Of a DNA stretch of 12,838 nt, positions 1-7,451 are shown piece by piece. The stretch's first letter is position 1; each line of letters opens with the position of its first letter. The DNA comes from Pseudomonadota bacterium (lineage in GTDB: Bacteria > Pseudomonadota > Gammaproteobacteria > Xanthomonadales > Rhodanobacteraceae): the NCBI GenBank assembly GCA_021783385.1, contig JAJXTX010000012.1:10518-23355 (forward strand), in the 5' to 3' direction. Made by a program: the position numbers and the translations under genes. The notes under the pieces were generated by a model. It saw only the letters and a list, made by a program, of their open reading frames with translations, was not told the origin of the DNA and ran no database searches.

Positions 1-428
1 TGCCGCCCTACGGCTTCGAGCTGATCTGCGGCCGTCTGCTGCGTGAGCACGGATTCGAGGAAGTCGAAGTCACCCAGCGCTCGCGCGACGGTGGCATCGA
101 TGGCTACGGCCTGTTGCGACTGAGTCCCTTCGTGAGCCTGCGCGTGGCGTTCCAGGCCAAGCGTTACAAGGATGTGGTTTCACGCAGCGCAGTGGGTGAG
201 TTCCGTAATGCTCTGCTCGGCCGCGCCGAGAAAGGCGTGTTCATCACCACCGGGCGCTTCACCAGCGATGCCGAGAGTGAAGCCACCCGCGACGGCGTGG
301 TGCCCATCGAACTGATCGATGGCGAGCGTGTGGTCGAACTTTTCCAGGACGCCGGCATCGGCGTGAAGCCGAAGACGATCTATGAGATAGATCACGCGTT
401 CTTTGACGAATTCCGCCGCGATTCCTGA
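1..428 (+). CDS. Mrr-type restriction endonuclease, C-terminal part (5' end outside window)
   Basis: The reading frame is open from the left edge (first full codon at base 3) to a TGA at 426-428, giving 141 visible residues; the true start lies outside the window. The fragment matches the Mrr catalytic domain of the PD-(D/E)XK nuclease fold. It has the entry helix PYGFELICGRLL (about residues 2-13), the motif DGGIDG with the catalytic Asp at residue 33, and the strand motif QAKRY with Gln51 and Lys53 as the (E/Q)xK pair. A later segment, GVFITTGRFT, is also typical of the family. Mrr proteins cut modified or foreign DNA in the cytoplasm; many have an N-terminal winged-helix DNA-binding domain, which would be off the edge here. 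The catalytic residues are intact, so this half looks functional. No methyltransferase or specificity subunit is visible, as expected for a solitary Mrr-like enzyme. An internal TTG at 114 would start after the catalytic Asp and is not the real start. The precise substrate is unknown. Confidence 0.85.
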   Translation, partial: PPYGFELICGRLLREHGFEEVEVTQRSRDGGIDGYGLLRLSPFVSLRVAFQAKRYKDVVSRSAVGEFRNALLGRAEKGVFITTGRFTSDAESEATRDGVVPIELIDGERVVELFQDAGIGVKPKTIYEIDHAFFDEFRRDS

Positions 429-439
429 GTGCCATCCGT

Positions 440-1855
440 ATGTCAGAACCAACGATCACCAGACTTGTCCCCGCACTGCAGCAGATGCGCGAAGCCCAAG
501 CGCGCGATCCGCTGCCCGACTGGGCGACGCGGGCGCGCCGGCTGCGCGCGCTGGCGGCGCTGGTGCGCGAGCACCGCAGCGATATCGCCAGCGCGATCAA
601 CGCCGACTTCGGCTGCCGCCCGCGCGAGGAAACCGACCTGCTGGAGATCTTCCCCAGCCTGTCGGCGATCCGCCATGCGCTGGCCAAGGGCCGGCGCTGG
701 ATGAAGCCGCGCCGGCGGCCGGCGGACCTGCTGTTCCTGCCCGGACGGATCGAGCTGCGGCCGCAGCCGCTGGGCGTGGTCGGCATCATCGTGCCGTGGA
801 ACTACCCGCTGTACCTGGCGATCGGACCGCTGGTCGACGCGCTGGTGGCGGGCAATCGTGCGATGGTGAAGATGAGCGAGTTCACGCCGCGCTTTTCGGT
901 GCTGTTCGCCGAGCTGGTCGCCCGTTACTTCGCCGCGGACGAGCTGAGCGTGGTCAACGGTGACGCCGCGGTGGCGCAGGCATTCTCCGCGCTGCCGTTC
1001 GACCATCTGCTGTTCACCGGCTCCACTGCGGTAGGCCACCACGTGATGCGCGCGGCGTCGGCCAGCCTGACGCCGGTGACGCTGGAACTGGGCGGCAAGT
1101 CGCCGGCGATCATCGGCCCCGGCGCGCGCTTCGGGCACGCGGTGGAGCGCATCGTGTTCGGCAAGCTGGTCAATGCCGGGCAGACCTGCATCGCGCCGGA
1201 CTACGTGCTGCTGCCACGCGCGCGCGAGGCAGAGTTCATCGAGGTCGCGCGGCGCACGGTGGCGCGGCTGTATCCGCAGCTGGCGCAGGGCGCGCAGTAC
1301 GCCAGCATCGTGTCCGATCGCCAGTACCAGCGCCTGCGGGCGCTGCGCGACGACGCGGTGGCCAGCGGCGCGCGCGTCCACGCGCTGGGCGACGCCACCG
1401 AGGATGCGACGCTGCGGCGGCTGCCGCCGCAGCTGCTCAGCGGCGTCAGCGACGGCATGCGGGTGATGCAGGAGGAGATTTTCGGCCCGCTGCTGCCGCT
1501 GGTGCCGTACGACACGCTGAACCAGGCGATCGCCTACGTGACGGCGCATCCGCATCCGCTGGCGCTGTACCTGTTCGAACAGGATGGCCATCTGATCGAG
1601 CAGGTGCTGACACGCACCACCGCCGGCGGTGTCAGCGTCAACGACACGCTGTACCACATCACCCAGCACGGCCTGCCGTTCGGCGGCGTCGGCGCCTCGG
1701 GCATGGGCGGCTATCACGGCGAGGCCGGCTTCCGCACGTTTTCGCATCTGAAGCCGGTGTTCCGGCAGGCCCGCCTCAACGGCGTCGGCCTGTTCAACCC
1801 GCCCTACGGCGCGCGCTTCAAACGGATGCTGGAGCTGCTGCTGAAGCACGGCTGA
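440..1855 (+). CDS. Aldehyde dehydrogenase, coniferyl-aldehyde dehydrogenase type
   Basis: This 471-residue protein is a complete NAD(P)+-dependent aldehyde dehydrogenase that oxidises an aldehyde to its carboxylic acid in the cytoplasm. Visible family marks are PWNYP (catalytic Asn121), VKMSE (cofactor-binding Lys144), FTGSTAVG (Rossmann loop, about 192-199), LELGGK (general base Glu216), NAGQTC (nucleophile Cys250), EEIFGP (about 345-350) and LPFGGVGASGMG (about 412-423). The short length, the segment from PWNYP to VKMSE and the C-terminal FSHLKPV...NPPYG resemble enzymes annotated as coniferyl aldehyde dehydrogenase (CalB). That subclass is from memory; the true substrate could equally be an aliphatic or other aromatic aldehyde. 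The ATG at 440 lies 11 nt after the Mrr stop with no strong ribosome-binding site, so translational coupling or read-through from the upstream gene is plausible. The gene ends 21 nt before a hairpin terminator. All catalytic residues are present. Confidence 0.9.
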   Translation: MSEPTITRLVPALQQMREAQARDPLPDWATRARRLRALAALVREHRSDIASAINADFGCRPREETDLLEIFPSLSAIRHALAKGRRWMKPRRRPADLLFLPGRIELRPQPLGVVGIIVPWNYPLYLAIGPLVDALVAGNRAMVKMSEFTPRFSVLFAELVARYFAADELSVVNGDAAVAQAFSALPFDHLLFTGSTAVGHHVMRAASASLTPVTLELGGKSPAIIGPGARFGHAVERIVFGKLVNAGQTCIAPDYVLLPRAREAEFIEVARRTVARLYPQLAQGAQYASIVSDRQYQRLRALRDDAVASGARVHALGDATEDATLRRLPPQLLSGVSDGMRVMQEEIFGPLLPLVPYDTLNQAIAYVTAHPHPLALYLFEQDGHLIEQVLTRTTAGGVSVNDTLYHITQHGLPFGGVGASGMGGYHGEAGFRTFSHLKPVFRQARLNGVGLFNPPYGARFKRMLELLLKHG

Positions 1856-1875
1856 GGCAGTCTGCCCGGCACATG

Positions 1876-1907
1876 AAAAAACCTCCCCGCTCACGCGGGG
1901 AGGTTTT
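1876..1907. terminator. Bidirectional rho-independent terminator between ALDH and fadL-like genes
   Basis: A perfect 13-bp stem (1878-1890 with 1895-1907) closes a TCAC loop. The core CCTCCCCGC/GCGGGGAGG is flanked by A and T runs. Read on the plus strand it ends in TTTTC after the aldehyde dehydrogenase gene. Read on the minus strand it ends in six Ts after the fadL-like gene, so it should be stronger in that direction. It sits in the 85-bp gap between two convergent genes, where a shared terminator is expected. Confidence 0.9.
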
Positions 1908-1940
1908 CTGCAGGACGTCCGTTGGCCGGAAGTCCGGCGG

Positions 1941-3359
1941 TCAGAACTTGTACTGCGCCGAGAAGCTCAGCAGGTTGCCGTAATCGTTGAAGGAGCCGTT
2001 CAGCACATCGCCGGTGGCGCTGTGCGCAGCGTTGATGCTGGCCCGATTGACGAAGATATGCGCGTAGGAGACGTCCAGCTCGAAGTGCTCGCTGGCCTTG
2101 TAGCCGATGCCGAAGGTGACCAGCTTGCGCGATTCATCAGGCACGCGCGGATCGCGGTAGGTGGCGCTGGTCGGCGTGGTGTCCACCGCCACGCCGGCGC
2201 GCAGGGTGAGCTGGTCGGTGAGGTAGTAGTCGCCGCCGAACGAGACGTACCAGCTGTTCTTCCAGTTGAAGTTCTGCACGCTGGTGGGCTGTGCCGGATT
2301 GTCGTAGGTCACCTTCAGCTGCTTGAACACGTCCCACTGGGTCCAGGCCGCATCCGCGCCGAAACCGAACTTCTCGGCCTGATGCCAGTAGCTCAGGCTG
2401 GCGACGGCGGGCGTGGTGAAGCCGGCGGTGCCATTGCTGTGCGCGAACGCGGTGCCCGGGCCACCGACGCCGAACGCGGCGGCCGCATTCGCAGGCACGG
2501 TGAAGTTGGCAGTGCCGTGCAGCGTGTGCGAGATCTTGGCGCGGTAGTTGAATGCCAGTTTGTCCTGCGCGGTCAGCTTCCACAGGGCGCCGAGCTGCCA
2601 GCCGTAGGCCCAGCTTTCGCCGGTGATGCGGGCATAACCGTCAGTACCCGGCGGAACCACCGCGTTGATCTGCCCCATCTGCGCCTGCGCCTGCGCCGGG
2701 GTGAGCAGACCGGCCGCCAGCGCCTGCTGCACCGAGCCCATACCGACCGCGTTGAAGTTGATCGCATTGCTCAGATCCGCGCTGGTCTTCTGCGCGATGA
2801 AGCTGGCACCCAGGCTGAAGGTGTCGCTCACGTCGTACGAACCGGACAGTGTCGCATCGAGCGACTGGAACTTGGATTTGATCGCGTTGTAGCGGCCGAC
2901 CCAGTTGCGATCGTATTCGGTCTGGAAACCGAACGGCACCGAGAAGGCGGCGCCGACGTGCACGCGGTCGTTGAGCTGGGTGGCGAAGAACATCGCCGGC
3001 ACCGGCAGCGTGGTGCCGCCGTCGCCGCCGTTGCCACCGCTGATCGGCCGGCCCAGCGCATCCTGCGCCGAGCCGCTGAACTTGGTGCTGAAATTGATGG
3101 CCGTCATGTCGGCCTGGAAATAGGTGCCCTTCAGGTCGCTCATGGCGGCCGGGTTGTTGGCCACCACCGAGACGTCGCCACCGGCGGTGGCGGAGCCGGC
3201 ATAGGCGCGACCCAGGCTCTTGGCGCTGTCTTCCTTCAGCTGGAAGGCGCTGGCGCTGGCGAGGCTTGGCGCCACCAAGGCACCAACGATGGCCACGCTC
3301 AGCGCGGCGAGCGCGAGCGGACGGGCAGCGCCCGTGAGGGAACGAAAAGAATTGTGCAT
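1941..3359 (-). CDS. FadL/OmpP1-family outer-membrane transporter
   Basis: The product is 472 residues, the usual size for a FadL-type 14-strand outer-membrane barrel that lets long-chain fatty acids or other hydrophobic compounds enter the cell. A signal peptide covers about residues 1-36 (basic start, then ALAALSVAIVGALVA, cleavage near ASA/SAFQ). The mature N-terminus SAFQLKEDS...LGRAYAG with the NNPAAM motif at 68-73 is the FadL hatch region. The C-terminus ends in Phe (SAQYKF), the usual barrel-assembly signal. I chose the ATG at 3359 because AGGAG lies 6 nt upstream and the signal peptide starts there; the frame stays open to 3527, but that extension would put 56 non-signal residues before it. 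The gene diverges from ycgL and converges on the aldehyde dehydrogenase gene. Whether the cargo is fatty acids or aromatic hydrocarbons cannot be told from sequence. Regulation is not evident. Confidence 0.9.
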   Translation of the reverse strand: MHNSFRSLTGAARPLALAALSVAIVGALVAPSLASASAFQLKEDSAKSLGRAYAGSATAGGDVSVVANNPAAMSDLKGTYFQADMTAINFSTKFSGSAQDALGRPISGGNGGDGGTTLPVPAMFFATQLNDRVHVGAAFSVPFGFQTEYDRNWVGRYNAIKSKFQSLDATLSGSYDVSDTFSLGASFIAQKTSADLSNAINFNAVGMGSVQQALAAGLLTPAQAQAQMGQINAVVPPGTDGYARITGESWAYGWQLGALWKLTAQDKLAFNYRAKISHTLHGTANFTVPANAAAAFGVGGPGTAFAHSNGTAGFTTPAVASLSYWHQAEKFGFGADAAWTQWDVFKQLKVTYDNPAQPTSVQNFNWKNSWYVSFGGDYYLTDQLTLRAGVAVDTTPTSATYRDPRVPDESRKLVTFGIGYKASEHFELDVSYAHIFVNRASINAAHSATGDVLNGSFNDYGNLLSFSAQYKF

Positions 3360-3365
3360 CGGTTG

Positions 3366-3370
3366 CTCCT
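3366..3370 (-). promoter_or_regulatory. Ribosome-binding site of the fadL-like gene
   Basis: On the minus strand AGGAG stands 6 nt before the ATG at 3359. It decides the start against the longer open frame that reaches 3527. Confidence 0.8.
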
Positions 3371-3633
3371 GCTTATCGTGGTGCGGCTCGGGTAGATAGC
3401 TGGGGCGGTGCATGAAGAAATTCATACGCGCGTTTGAAGCCCCTGCGGCGCACTCTGCCCACTCGCTCAAAGCGTTGCAAGTGCTGGCGCAGCAAACCGG
3501 CGGGGTTCGCCGACCCTGTGCGGACACCCCCGTCCGCGGGGCCGCCGCGGCAGCGGCGATCCACTCGCCGCAGTGCTGCTGCTAACCTCGGCCGCCTGTG
3601 GTGGATGCACATGCTTCCACGCATTCCTCCTGC

Positions 3634-3638
3634 GGAAG
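3634..3638 (+). promoter_or_regulatory. Ribosome-binding site of ycgL
   Basis: GGAAG lies 5 nt before the ATG at 3644. It supports that start over upstream in-frame starts (frame open from 3434). Confidence 0.65.
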
Positions 3639-3643
3639 TCGCC

Positions 3644-3937
3644 ATGCAAAGTTTCGTCTACGCCAGCCAGCGCAAAACCGGCGGCTACCTGTGGCTGGCG
3701 CAGCGCGACGCGTTCGGGCAGCTGCCGAAGTCGCTGACCGAACTGCTGGGCGAGCTGCGCTTCGTGATGGAAGTGACGCTGGACGCCACGCGCAAGCTGC
3801 CGGTGGAGGACGTCGCGCAGGTACGCGAGCATCTGCGCACGCAGGGCTGGCATCTGCAGCTGCCGCCGCAGGAGAACCTGGCACTGGCCAATCACCCGGG
3901 CTACGGCACCACCACGCACGATGCTGACGCACCCTGA
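3644..3937 (+). CDS. ycgL: YcgL domain-containing protein
   Basis: The product is a small soluble protein of 97 residues matching the YcgL family of Gammaproteobacteria (roughly 90-110 residues; no established biochemical role). The visible family pattern is: an N-terminal FVYASQRKTGGYLWL; a middle FGQLPKSLTELLGELRFVM; the segment LDATRKLPVEDV; and the C-terminal GWHLQLPPQEN, the best conserved part of the family. The first residues differ from the common Cys-containing start of E. coli-type members, which is a minor point. The start at 3644 fits both the family length and a GGAAG box 5 nt upstream. The gene lies alone between the divergent fadL-like gene and the ankyrin gene 85 nt downstream. 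In many relatives ycgL is linked to rnd (RNase D); I do not see rnd here. The family call is confident, but I cannot assign a function. Confidence 0.88.
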   Translation: MQSFVYASQRKTGGYLWLAQRDAFGQLPKSLTELLGELRFVMEVTLDATRKLPVEDVAQVREHLRTQGWHLQLPPQENLALANHPGYGTTTHDADAP

Positions 3938-3971
3938 CGGGCGACAGCGCATTGCCACTTCGCGGCGACTC

Positions 3972-3987
3972 GGTTAACGCTAGGTTA
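3972..3987 (+). repeat. Short direct repeat GGTTA-N6-GGTTA upstream of the ankyrin gene
   Basis: GGTTAAC at 3972 and GGTTACC at 3983 are spaced 11 bp start to start, about one helical turn. They lie 24 bp upstream of the TATACT box. The spacing would suit a regulator binding one DNA face, but two 5-base matches can arise by chance. Confidence 0.35.
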
Positions 3988-4010
3988 CCGTCTGTCACTT
4001 CCACGGTTTC

Positions 4011-4016
4011 TATACT
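4011..4016 (+). promoter_or_regulatory. Candidate -10 box (TATACT) for a leaderless ankyrin transcript
   Basis: TATACT matches the sigma-70 -10 consensus at five of six positions and ends six bases before the ATG at 4023. Transcription from it would start at or within a base or two of that ATG, leaving no 5' leader. The six intervening bases (GTCGCC) contain no ribosome-binding site, which fits leaderless translation. No good -35 is present: TTACCG (3985-3990) is 20 bp away, longer than the optimum of 17. Confidence 0.5.
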
Positions 4017-4022
4017 GTCGCC

Positions 4023-7000
4023 ATGAGCCCACCCCGATCGCGCCGTCGCCCCCCCCTCCTGCAGGCGCTTGCCTGGTTCGTTCCCGGCCTGCTCGCGGTG
4101 GCCGCGGCAGGAATGGCGATCCATCCGCTGACGCTGATTCCGCTGCTGCTGGCCAATGCACTGACGATGGCGGCGATCTGCCACGCGATCGGCTTCGACC
4201 CGGAGCCGCGCTTCGGCCGCACCGTGCTGCGTCGCGGCGCCGCGCATCTGGTGATGTTCAGCAGCTACACCGCGCTGGTGTTCGTGCTGGTGGCGTGGCC
4301 GATGCTGCAGCTCGGCCATGCGCCCAGCCTTGCCGCCGCGCTGGCGCTGGCGGCGGCGCTGGTGATCGCGCTGGTGGTGTTGTGGCGCGTGTGGCCGGCG
4401 TTCGGGCTGGTGTTTGTGTGGGACGACGCTTATCCATGCCAGCGTGACGGTTCCTGGATCTTCACCGCTACCCTGCGCAGCATCGCGTTCGGCCGGCATC
4501 TGTCGCACGAGGAGCGCTTCTTCAGCCATTTCCTGCCGGCTGCGTTCTCATTGCTGGTGCTGGCCTTCGGCGCGATCGCGCTGGCCGGCCTCTACGGCAT
4601 CCTGCCGTCCGAGCTGCGCATCGTGGCGCTGGCGTTGTACGGCGTCGTGCTGCTGCCGCTGGGCTGTCTGGTGATCGCCAACCGCACCCTGCGCGCCCTG
4701 CTGTGCGAGCGCGGTGACCGTCGCGCGCAGGACCGCGCCTGCAGTGCGACCGATGCGCCGCCGGTCCGCGTGCTGCTGAGCGAGCAGGAGCGCACCGCCG
4801 GCACGCCGGAACAGGCGCACGCACTGCTGGCCGCCACCCGCGACGGCGACATCGAGCGCGCGCTGGCACTGGTCGCTGCCGGCGCCCCTCCCGACACGAT
4901 GCCGGACGCCGACGAACGCGACCAGCGTCCGGTGCTGATGCTGGCCGCGCTGCTGCCCGACACGCGCCTGCTGCGCGCGCTGATCGCCAAAGGCGCGGAC
5001 GTCAACCGCACCAGCGGCGGCCTCACCGCACTGCTGGCAGCCACGCGCGACAGCTGGCACGGTCGCGCCGAGGCGGTGATGACCCTGCTCGCCAACGGTG
5101 CCGATCCGCTGGCCAGCGACAGCGAGGGCAACACCGCCCTGCACGGCGCGGTGCTCAGCGGCGAAGCGGGCGTGGCGGCGATGCTGCTGGACGCCGCTGC
5201 CCCGATCAACGCGCTGAACCATGCCGGCGTCAGCCCGCTGACTGCCGCCTGCCACGCCGCCAACTGGCCGCTGGTGAAATTCCTGCTGGAACGCGGCGCC
5301 AAGCCGGCGCCGGCCGGCGGCGAGCCGGCGCTGGTCGCGGCGGCCGGCATCGCCGACGACGACGCCACCGGCGTCAAGCTGCTGCTGAAGCATCGCGCCG
5401 CGGTGAACGCGGTGGATGCACAGCATCGGCACGCACTGCTGGCCGCCGCCGCCGAGGGACATGAGCAGATCGCGCGCACGCTATGCGCCGCAGGCGCCGA
5501 TGTCACGCTGGCGGACTGCCATGGCAGCACCGCGCTGATGGAAGCGGCGCGCGCCGGTGCCGTCGGCATCGTGCAGCTGCTGGCCGCGGCACAACCGGAC
5601 GCCCGCATGCGTGACGGCCACGGCCGCGACGCGCTCACGCTGGCCTGCCAGTCGCCGCATGCGCATGCCGACACCGTGCGCGCCCTGCTCGCGCTCGGCG
5701 CCGAACCGCAGGCCCCCGGCAGCGATGGCCGCAGCGCGCTGGACCACGCCGCCGCCGCGGGTCGCTGGGACCTGGTTGCGCTGCTCGACCCGGACACGCC
5801 GCTGCCGGCCAGCCATCGCAGCGACGGGCTGACCGAGGGCGCCGACACGCCGGCGCATCTGCTCGATGCGCTGCGCTTCGGCCACTGGGCGATCGTCTCC
5901 AGCTTCAGCGAGCGCGTGCGCGAGTGGCCGCAGACCGAACTGGCCCAGCTCTATCTGGAGCTGGCCACGCCCGGCCTCGATGGCGCGCGCCGCTGGCTGC
6001 TGGAGCACGGCCTCGACGCCGAGGCGCGGCTGTCACCCGCGACCAGCGCAGCCGGCGACGGCCTGCCTCCGCTGGGCCGGCGCCTGTTCGACGCGCTGCT
6101 GCAGCAGCTGCCGGATGCCACCGAGGCGCTCGAGAATCTGCTGCAGGCCGGTGCCAGCCCCGCCGGCGCCGGCCTGCTGGCGCAGGCACTGACGCGGCTG
6201 CAGGGTTCGGCGCAAAGCGCGGCGCTGCCGCTGATTTTGCTCGAACGTGGCGCCGATCCGTTCGGCCCGGATGCGCGCGAACGCAGCCCGCTGCAGCTGG
6301 CGGCGGCCAACGGGCAGCTGGAGCTGCTGCAGGCGCTGCTGGCACGCGGCTGCGATCCCAACGCGCGCGACCGCGACGGCCGCACGCCGCTGTTTGCCGC
6401 GCTGGAACACGGTCCCGGCGCGCTGCCGCTGGTGCGTGCGCTGATCGCGCATGGCGCCAACCCGGAGGCGGCGGATGCCAACGGCGAGACGCCGCTGGGG
6501 CTGGCGCTGGAGCATCCCGCGATCGAGCGCTGGCTGGACTGGCGCGACTGGCCGCGGCCGCCGCGCCCGCTGCGCGCCGATGATCTGCCGGCGGCCGCGG
6601 CGGCCGGCGCGCTGGCCACCGTGCAGCGGCTGCTGGAACTGGGTTTCGCGGTCGACACGCGCGACGATCAGGGTGCCTCGGCGCTGCTGCGCGCCTGCGG
6701 CGCCGGCCAGCGCGAGATCGCCGCCGTGCTGCTCGACGCCGGTGCCGATCCGCTGCTGGCGGCGCACAGCGGCGTGACGCCGCTGGCGGCGGCGGTGGCG
6801 GCGCGGCGCGAGACGCTGGTCGGGCTGCTGCTCGAACGGCGGGTCGACCCCGGGCAGCGCCTGCCGCACGATGCCACCGCGCTGATGGTGGCGGCGGCGA
6901 TGGGTTACCCGGAAATCGTCGAGGCGCTGCTGGAGGCCGGTGCCGAGGTCAACGCGGTCGACCGCCGTGGCCGCACCGCGCTGCATGCCGCCGCGCAGTT

Positions 7001-7451
7001 CGGCTTCGAGCACAGCGACAGTCTGCGCGCGCGCCGGCTGTTCGATGCGCTGCTCAGGCGCGGCGCCGCCGTCAACCTGGCCGACGGCGAAGGCAAGACC
7101 GCGCTGCTGCTGCTGCTGGGCGCCCAGCTGCGCCCGGGCAGCGCCTGCGATGCCACCCATCTCGGCGCGCTGGTGCCGCTGCTGCTGGATGCGGGCGCCG
7201 CCGCCGGGCACGCCGATCAGCGCGGAGTGACCGCGCTGCACGCCTGCGCGATGCACGCGCTGCTGCCGCCCGCGCGCGTGCTGCTGGCGCGCGGCGCCGA
7301 TCGCGGCGCGGTGGATGCGTTTGGTCGCAGCGCCGCCGAGGTGGCGCGGCAGCTTGGCTACGTCGACATTGCGCACGAGCTGGCCGCGCGCGCCGGCAGC
7401 GTTCCCAGTGTGCGGCAGACGCTGCGCCAGCCGGCTCAGCCGGCCGATTGA
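4023..7451 (+). CDS. Large membrane-anchored ankyrin-repeat protein
   Basis: The product has 1142 residues. The first 225 or so form a membrane domain: a basic start (SPPRSRRRPP), then hydrophobic segments near 12-30, 33-55, 75-97, 101-130, 170-192 and 198-220, that is five or six spans. A charged linker (about 226-262) follows. The rest is mostly ankyrin repeats of about 33 residues, shown by recurring LLLERGA-, LLDAGADP- and GRTALHAAA-like units. One block covers about 264-590 and another about 735-1120, roughly twenty repeats in all. The stretch 600-735 is helical and Leu/Ala-rich but has weak repeat signatures. Ankyrin arrays bind other proteins, so I infer an inner-membrane scaffold or sensor with a long repeat arm, probably cytoplasmic; no enzyme motif is visible. 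The ATG at 4023 has no ribosome-binding site but lies just after a TATACT box. The 3' end overlaps the convergent glycosyltransferase gene by 16 bp. Its partner and function are unknown to me. Confidence 0.88.
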   Translation: MSPPRSRRRPPLLQALAWFVPGLLAVAAAGMAIHPLTLIPLLLANALTMAAICHAIGFDPEPRFGRTVLRRGAAHLVMFSSYTALVFVLVAWPMLQLGHAPSLAAALALAAALVIALVVLWRVWPAFGLVFVWDDAYPCQRDGSWIFTATLRSIAFGRHLSHEERFFSHFLPAAFSLLVLAFGAIALAGLYGILPSELRIVALALYGVVLLPLGCLVIANRTLRALLCERGDRRAQDRACSATDAPPVRVLLSEQERTAGTPEQAHALLAATRDGDIERALALVAAGAPPDTMPDADERDQRPVLMLAALLPDTRLLRALIAKGADVNRTSGGLTALLAATRDSWHGRAEAVMTLLANGADPLASDSEGNTALHGAVLSGEAGVAAMLLDAAAPINALNHAGVSPLTAACHAANWPLVKFLLERGAKPAPAGGEPALVAAAGIADDDATGVKLLLKHRAAVNAVDAQHRHALLAAAAEGHEQIARTLCAAGADVTLADCHGSTALMEAARAGAVGIVQLLAAAQPDARMRDGHGRDALTLACQSPHAHADTVRALLALGAEPQAPGSDGRSALDHAAAAGRWDLVALLDPDTPLPASHRSDGLTEGADTPAHLLDALRFGHWAIVSSFSERVREWPQTELAQLYLELATPGLDGARRWLLEHGLDAEARLSPATSAAGDGLPPLGRRLFDALLQQLPDATEALENLLQAGASPAGAGLLAQALTRLQGSAQSAALPLILLERGADPFGPDARERSPLQLAAANGQLELLQALLARGCDPNARDRDGRTPLFAALEHGPGALPLVRALIAHGANPEAADANGETPLGLALEHPAIERWLDWRDWPRPPRPLRADDLPAAAAAGALATVQRLLELGFAVDTRDDQGASALLRACGAGQREIAAVLLDAGADPLLAAHSGVTPLAAAVAARRETLVGLLLERRVDPGQRLPHDATALMVAAAMGYPEIVEALLEAGAEVNAVDRRGRTALHAAAQFGFEHSDSLRARRLFDALLRRGAAVNLADGEGKTALLLLLGAQLRPGSACDATHLGALVPLLLDAGAAAGHADQRGVTALHACAMHALLPPARVLLARGADRGAVDAFGRSAAEVARQLGYVDIAHELAARAGSVPSVRQTLRQPAQPAD
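7436..7451. other. 16-bp convergent 3' overlap of ankyrin and GT9 genes
   Basis: The last 16 bases of the ankyrin coding sequence (TGA at 7449-7451) are also the last 16 bases of the oppositely oriented GT9 gene (TGA read from 7438 to 7436). There is no hairpin terminator near the junction, so the two transcripts should overlap as antisense RNA. Confidence 0.85.

Larger units (their letters stand above)
3360..3643. other. 284-bp divergent intergenic spacer with two small hairpins
   Basis: This spacer must hold the promoters of both the fadL-like gene (leftward) and ycgL (rightward). I find no convincing -35/-10 pair for either; the most AT-rich patch is around 3413-3426. Two perfect inverted repeats lie close together: CGGCG/CGCCG with a 5-nt loop (3498-3512) and GCGGAC/GTCCGC with a 6-nt loop (3520-3537). 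Neither is followed by a T run, so they are not classical terminators. A frame open across part of this region is in frame with ycgL but has no family resemblance and no start signal. Confidence 0.5.

Noticed and set aside
443..1894. 483-residue open frame antisense to the aldehyde dehydrogenase gene
   Set aside because: It is rich in Arg, Gln and His with no domain pattern, and mirrors a gene whose catalytic residues are all intact. It is a high-GC shadow.
2022..3395. 457-residue plus-strand frame opposite the fadL-like gene
   Set aside because: No signal or family resemblance, while the other strand encodes a complete barrel protein with signal peptide and terminal Phe.
3434..3643. Upstream extension of ycgL by 70 residues
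   Set aside because: The extension is basic and unlike any YcgL protein, and a ribosome-binding site precedes the internal ATG at 3644.
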